From assembly GCA_025462885.1 (NCBI GenBank), contig JAOAPN010000004.1, forward strand, positions 496,001 to 560,000: a stretch of DNA of 64,000 nt, written 5' to 3'. This DNA is from Acidobacteriaceae bacterium (lineage in GTDB: Bacteria; Acidobacteriota; Terriglobia; Terriglobales; Acidobacteriaceae). Positions 60,808 to 64,000 of this stretch are shown here, in pieces. The notes beneath the pieces are model-generated. The model worked only from the letters and a program-made list of their open reading frames with translations, was not told the origin of the DNA and searched no databases. Each line of letters begins with the position of its first letter. The first letter of the stretch is position 1. The translations under genes were made by a program, and so were the position numbers.

Positions 60808-60920
60808 GAAGGTCTCGATCTCCCAGAAGTTAAAACGAAGCGCCAGGTTGGAGCCTGACTGGAGAGCACGCGTCGAATGGAAACATGTGCGTGGCTACAA
60901 CGTTTGCGCGGCTTAGGCGC

Positions 60921-61003
60921 GACTGGTGAGAGCGAGCTTGGAAATTTGGAATGGTCTCAGAAACTTGCTAAGGTATCGAGGGTTGGTTCTGCGCTCACCA
61001 GTC
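60921..61003 (-). promoter_or_regulatory. Long-stem attenuator candidate after the Cys leader ORF
   Basis: On the minus strand, GACTGGTGAG (61003-60994) pairs perfectly with CTCACCAGTC (60930-60921) across a 63-base loop. The 5' arm begins inside the TGA stop of the leader ORF. A ribosome at the stop would cover the arm, while one stalled on the Cys codons 12-20 bases earlier would leave it free to pair. Confidence 0.55.
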
Positions 61004-61049
61004 AGATGGACCGGGAGCAACAACAACCGAGCTGGTAAATCATCAGCAT
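61002..61049 (-). CDS. Cys-rich leader peptide (MLMIYQLGCCCSRSI)
   Basis: 15-codon ORF with codons TGT TGT TGC for three consecutive Cys, then Ser-Arg-Ser-Ile-stop. It is preceded by TTGACG-N17-TAACTT, whose expected start point is the A of this ATG, so translation would begin without a ribosome site. Poly-Cys leaderless ORFs are known in actinobacteria as cysteine-responsive attenuators. A similar role here is inferred. The stop overlaps a 10-base stem. Chance occurrence cannot be excluded. Confidence 0.6.
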   Translation of the reverse strand: MLMIYQLGCCCSRSI

Positions 61050-61055
61050 GGATAG

Positions 61056-61084
61056 AAGTTAGTGGAGGCTGGGCGGCGCGTCAA
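61056..61084 (-). promoter_or_regulatory. Promoter for the leader peptide transcript
   Basis: Minus-strand TTGACG (61084-61079) and TAACTT (61061-61056) with a 17-base spacer. Six bases separate the -10 box from the leader ATG, placing +1 at the start codon. Confidence 0.6.
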
Positions 61085-61127
61085 GTGGGGCGTTATTGAA
61101 GGCATTGGCTGACGCTCGGCAAGTAGT

Positions 61128-61191
61128 AAGTGCGCCCTAGCGCCGGGCGGACACCACGGGGCCTTCGTGGGGTATTGGACGCTTCGCGTAA
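61128..61191 (+). repeat. Dispersed triple-hairpin repeat, family A, copy 5
   Basis: Copy with cgccctagcgccgggcg, a lengthened middle hairpin (CCACGGGGCCTTCGTGG) and the perfect ACGC-TTC-GCGT. It ends 21 bases before the ribA stop, again at a gene 3' end. Confidence 0.8.
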
Positions 61192-61212
61192 GGGAAATGA
61201 CTTTCCAGCAGC

Positions 61213-61851
61213 CTAGCTGACGAGGTGGCCCATCTTTTCGCGCTTGGTTTCGAGGTACCGGGCGTTTTCGTCGGACTCGGGGACGAGTGCCGAGATGCGT
61301 TCGGTGACTTCGATTCCGGCAGAGACGAGAGCTTCGACCTTCTCGGGGTTGTTGGTGATGAGACGGACGGCTTTGACGCCCATGAGTTTGAGCATCTCCG
61401 CAGGGAGTTCGTAATGGCGGCAGTCGGCCTGGTAGCCGAGTTCGAGGTTGGCCTCGATGGTGTCGCGGCCCTTATCCTGAAGCTCGTAGGCCTGCAGCTT
61501 TGCCATCAGGCCGATGCCGCGGCCTTCCTGGTTTTCGTAGAGGAGGATTCCGGCTCCGGCGTCGGCGATGGCGGCCAGGGCGAGTTCGAGCTGCTGGCGG
61601 CAGTCGCAGCGCAGGGAGTGGAAGACGTCTCCGGTGAGGCACTGGGAGTGGATGCGGACGATAGGGGGAGCGGAGTGGATATCTCCCATTACGAGCGCGA
61701 CGGCGGTTTCGAGCCGGATCGAAGGGGCTGGAATGTTCTCATTGCAGGGTTCGGGGGCGGTAACGACGCCTTCGAATCCGAGGATGCGGAAGTGTCCCCA
61801 GCGGGTGGGAAGGTCGGCATCGGCTAGCTTTCGTACGCTGCTGAAAGGCAT
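61213..61851 (-). CDS. ribA: GTP cyclohydrolase II
   Basis: 212 residues from the ATG at 61851 (MPFSSVRKLADADLPTRWGH). Zinc-binding Cys residues are in VRIHSQCLTGDVFHSLRCDC, the catalytic YENQEGRGIGLMAKLQAYEL follows, and the C-terminal RLITNNPEKVEAL binds GTP. It opens GTP to start riboflavin synthesis. It is the stand-alone form without a RibB domain. Monocistronic, with a repeat after its stop. Confidence 0.95.
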   Translation of the reverse strand: MPFSSVRKLADADLPTRWGHFRILGFEGVVTAPEPCNENIPAPSIRLETAVALVMGDIHSAPPIVRIHSQCLTGDVFHSLRCDCRQQLELALAAIADAGAGILLYENQEGRGIGLMAKLQAYELQDKGRDTIEANLELGYQADCRHYELPAEMLKLMGVKAVRLITNNPEKVEALVSAGIEVTERISALVPESDENARYLETKREKMGHLVS

Positions 61852-61998
61852 GGTTCGATTATACGGTTCGTGGTGCATAAGGATTGGATTCCCCACGGGT
61901 TGGTTTCGATGCGGTGGTAACTCTGATAAGGCTCATCTTGCGGATGACGGTGGCGCCGGGTGGGTGATGTTTTTCGGGGGCGGGGGTAGAGTAGTGGG

Positions 61999-63414
61999 AT
62001 GACGCAGGTCGACTCCAAGCTGATTCTGATTACGTTGCTGGTGGAGCTGGGAGTCGCGGCGGCGGTGTCGAGTTCGCTGGTCCGGTCGAGCACCTTTAAA
62101 CGTCTTTTGCTGCTGAAAGAGCGGACGGGGCGGCAGACGGCGGGGTTTCTGGCATGGATTCTTGTGCCGCTTACCCTGGGTGTCTGGGTTCGGGTGACGG
62201 TACCGAATTTTCTGGCGGCGGACATCTCATTTGAGACGACGATCCTGCTTGGAATCCTGGTGGGACCGATTGCGGCCATGTTGGGCGGCGTGGCCCTGGC
62301 GGTTCCGGCGGTACTGCACCATGAGTATTGGGTGCTCCCGGTGAACCTGGCGGTTGCGGCGATTGCAGGGGCGTTCGGACGGTTTGCGAGCGATGAGGAG
62401 GTTTGGTCATTCTCCCCGATGATCGACCTGAGCATCTACCACTGGGTGACGCGAAATCTGCGGCGACCGCACCTGGACCGGCAGATTCTTCTTCTGCTGC
62501 TGATTACGGCAATGCAGTTCGGGACGAGTATGCTGGCGCGGTTCTATCCGAAGTATCTGTTTGAGCTGCACTCGGATGACTGGTGGATTGAACTTGCGAT
62601 CTGCGCGACGGCTCCCATTGTGGTCGGAATCCCTCTCAAAATCTGGAACGCTATTCGTATCCAGCAGAAGCTGGAAGAGCAGGGGAGGTTGTTGCTGGAG
62701 GCGCGGCTGGACGCACTGCAACGGCAGATCAATCCGCACTTCCTGTTCAATACGCTGAATTCGATTACGTCGCTGGTGCGATCAGAGCCGGAGCTGGCGC
62801 GGGAGATGATCGTCAAGCTGGCGAACATCCTGCGGGTGTTGTTGAAGGATCGCGAGGCGTTTGTGCCGTTCCGCGACGAACTGGCGTTTACAGATGACTA
62901 TCTGGATATCGAGGTTGTCCGCTTTGGGCACAAGCTGAAGGTCGTGAAGGAGATCGCTGAGGAGACCCTGAGTGTTGTGGTGCCGGGAATGCTGCTGCAG
63001 CCTCTCATTGAGAACAGCATCAAGCACGGTCTGGAGCCCCGCATCAGCGGCGGCACGGTGACTCTGCGGAGCAAGATTACGGAGGAAGGCCGGCTGCTTA
63101 TCGAGGTGGAAGATGATGGCGTCGGGATCGCGGCGGAGCGCGACGAGCCTGCAGCGGTGAGTGGGTTGGTGAGGCCGGGCACGGGGATCGGAATGCGGAA
63201 TGTGCGGGAGCGGATGGCGGTTCTGTATGGCGATCTGGCGGCCGTGGAGATGGAAAGTCGTCCGGGGCGGGGGACAAAGGTGACGCTTCTGATGCCAGTG
63301 CTGGAGTCGGGGGCAGAGAACTGGACGCAGGCAGCAGCCGACGCTGCTAAAGGGGCGCTGGGCGCGGCGAGTCATTTTGTGGAAGACTCGCTGCGGGCTA
63401 TGGGGCGGAGTTAG
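61999..63414 (+). CDS. LytS/YehU-type sensor histidine kinase
   Basis: 471 residues. The N-terminal half is membrane-embedded (about six helices, 5TM-LYT-like, with LGILVGPIAAMLGGVALAVP). Then the His_kinase box LDALQRQINPHFLFNTLNSI (phospho-His in NPHF, near 248) and a HATPase domain with LIENSIKHGLEPR and GTGIGMRNVRERMAVLYGD. Such kinases usually pair with a LytTR response regulator, which is not in this window (possibly to the right, beyond the TIGR03435 gene). The signal is unknown. Confidence 0.92.
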   Translation: MTQVDSKLILITLLVELGVAAAVSSSLVRSSTFKRLLLLKERTGRQTAGFLAWILVPLTLGVWVRVTVPNFLAADISFETTILLGILVGPIAAMLGGVALAVPAVLHHEYWVLPVNLAVAAIAGAFGRFASDEEVWSFSPMIDLSIYHWVTRNLRRPHLDRQILLLLLITAMQFGTSMLARFYPKYLFELHSDDWWIELAICATAPIVVGIPLKIWNAIRIQQKLEEQGRLLLEARLDALQRQINPHFLFNTLNSITSLVRSEPELAREMIVKLANILRVLLKDREAFVPFRDELAFTDDYLDIEVVRFGHKLKVVKEIAEETLSVVVPGMLLQPLIENSIKHGLEPRISGGTVTLRSKITEEGRLLIEVEDDGVGIAAERDEPAAVSGLVRPGTGIGMRNVRERMAVLYGDLAAVEMESRPGRGTKVTLLMPVLESGAENWTQAAADAAKGALGAASHFVEDSLRAMGRS

Positions 63415-63518
63415 TATTTTGCGCGATGACGCAATCTAGCTATTTCCTACAAGCTAATAGGCCAACGAGTTGCCTCTATGTAGTAAACTGCATTCACTGA
63501 TCTTCGTTGAGGCTTGCG

Positions 63519-64000
63519 ATGGCTGCCGGAAAAACGCTTTCAGTACTGGCCTATGGCTTGCAGGGAATTATTCTCGGCCTTTGTTGTGCACGGGGAGGCG
63601 AAGCGCAGACTCCTTCTTCCGCTCCGATGGTTGGGAGGCTTGAGTTTGAAGTTGCTTCGATCCGGCAGAACAAGTCAGACGAGGAGCCTCGGAGCAGCTT
63701 TTCCCTGGATAGTAGCAATGTCTATTCCACGGTGACTAAGGATGATGTCTTTGCCCCGAACGGCGGCTACTTTTCCGCGACGAATCAACCTCTCTGGCGC
63801 TATATCGTCTTTGCATACAAGCTTTCGGGTACCCAGGAGCTGGCCCTTCGATTTAATTTCTTTGCGGGACTCTTGTCTCATGTACCCGACTGGGTGAATG
63901 CGGAGCGGTTCGACATCAAGGCGAGGTTCGAAGGTAACCCCAGCAAAGATCAAGTACGGCAGATGATGCAGGTCTTGCTCGCGGACCGCTTCAAGCTGCA
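63519..64000 (+). CDS. TIGR03435-family secreted protein, 3'-truncated by window edge
   Basis: 160 codons visible from the ATG at 63519 (GAGG eight bases upstream); the frame is open to the end of the window. An N-terminal signal segment (VLAYGLQGIILGLCCARGG) is followed by LEFEVASIRQNK, FSATNQPLWRYIVFAYKLSG, VPDWVNAERFDIKARFEG and QVRQMMQVLLADRFKL. This order is typical of the TIGR03435 family, abundant in Acidobacteria and of unknown function. Confidence 0.85.
   Translation, partial: MAAGKTLSVLAYGLQGIILGLCCARGGEAQTPSSAPMVGRLEFEVASIRQNKSDEEPRSSFSLDSSNVYSTVTKDDVFAPNGGYFSATNQPLWRYIVFAYKLSGTQELALRFNFFAGLLSHVPDWVNAERFDIKARFEGNPSKDQVRQMMQVLLADRFKL

Overview
The window looks like a chromosomal segment of a soil acidobacterium of the family Acidobacteriaceae (Granulicella/Terriglobus/Edaphobacter type). 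This is inferred from high G+C coding sequence, many secreted plant-polysaccharide enzymes, a bifunctional rhamnulose-1-phosphate aldolase/dehydrogenase, futalosine-type menaquinone synthesis and a TIGR03435-type protein at the right edge. No rRNA, tRNA, CRISPR array, transposase or prophage module was seen.

Layout. 1-4 kb: rhamnose catabolism (rhaD, cut by the window edge; rhaB; a DUF6314 gene). 4-5.6 kb: a short RNase II-type exonuclease. 5.6-11.8 kb, minus strand: a tight GH35-GH106-GH28 operon. 12-15.2 kb: an EAL-PAS protein, a lipoprotein and a TlpA-like thioredoxin. 15.5-19.6 kb, minus strand: GtrA, gmhA, a porin and a CE12 acetylesterase. 19.7-21.3 kb: an esterase, a small unknown protein and a cupin. 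21.5-27.1 kb: the nitrogen-control set amt-glnB-glnD plus a secreted unknown. 27.2-33.1 kb: a lone nuoB, an OmpA-type barrel, a BNR-repeat protein and mqnE. 33.1-38.1 kb: a visibly more AT-rich stretch with a PAS-GGDEF cyclase, a frameshifted DUF1398 gene and an autoregulated marR. 38.1-46 kb: M28 peptidase, murA, an SDR/ArsR divergent pair, murQ, a beta-lactamase-like hydrolase and lepB. 46.3-51.5 kb, minus strand: the glycolytic set gap, pgk, tpiA with an acyltransferase and a membrane protein. 51.9-57.8 kb: a sugar nucleotidyltransferase/kinase pair, a P-loop kinase, an osmoprotectant-type ABC importer and DinB. 57.9-64 kb: GH105, DUF3179, a unit behind a Cys-rich leader peptide, ribA, a LytS-type kinase and the start of a TIGR03435 gene.

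How the genes fit together. GH28, GH106, GH35, CE12 and GH105, although spread over about 53 kb, add up to deacetylation and depolymerisation of rhamnogalacturonan I. Its rhamnose would feed the rhaB/rhaD kinase and aldolase. amt, P-II and GlnD form a complete ammonium-sensing circuit, with a good sigma-54 promoter match before glnB.

The most interesting non-coding signals are these. (1) A leaderless 15-codon ORF with three consecutive Cys codons whose stop codon opens a 10-bp stem, upstream of a two-gene unit of unknown function: a candidate cysteine-responsive attenuator. (2) Five copies of a roughly 55-bp triple-hairpin repeat placed at gene 3' ends. (3) Three copies of a roughly 113-bp element with 15-17-bp terminal inverted repeats; one lies directly upstream of glnD and one supplies an acyltransferase stop codon. 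(4) A roughly 145-bp multi-palindrome at 15.3 kb. (5) A candidate structured RNA at 33.2 kb.
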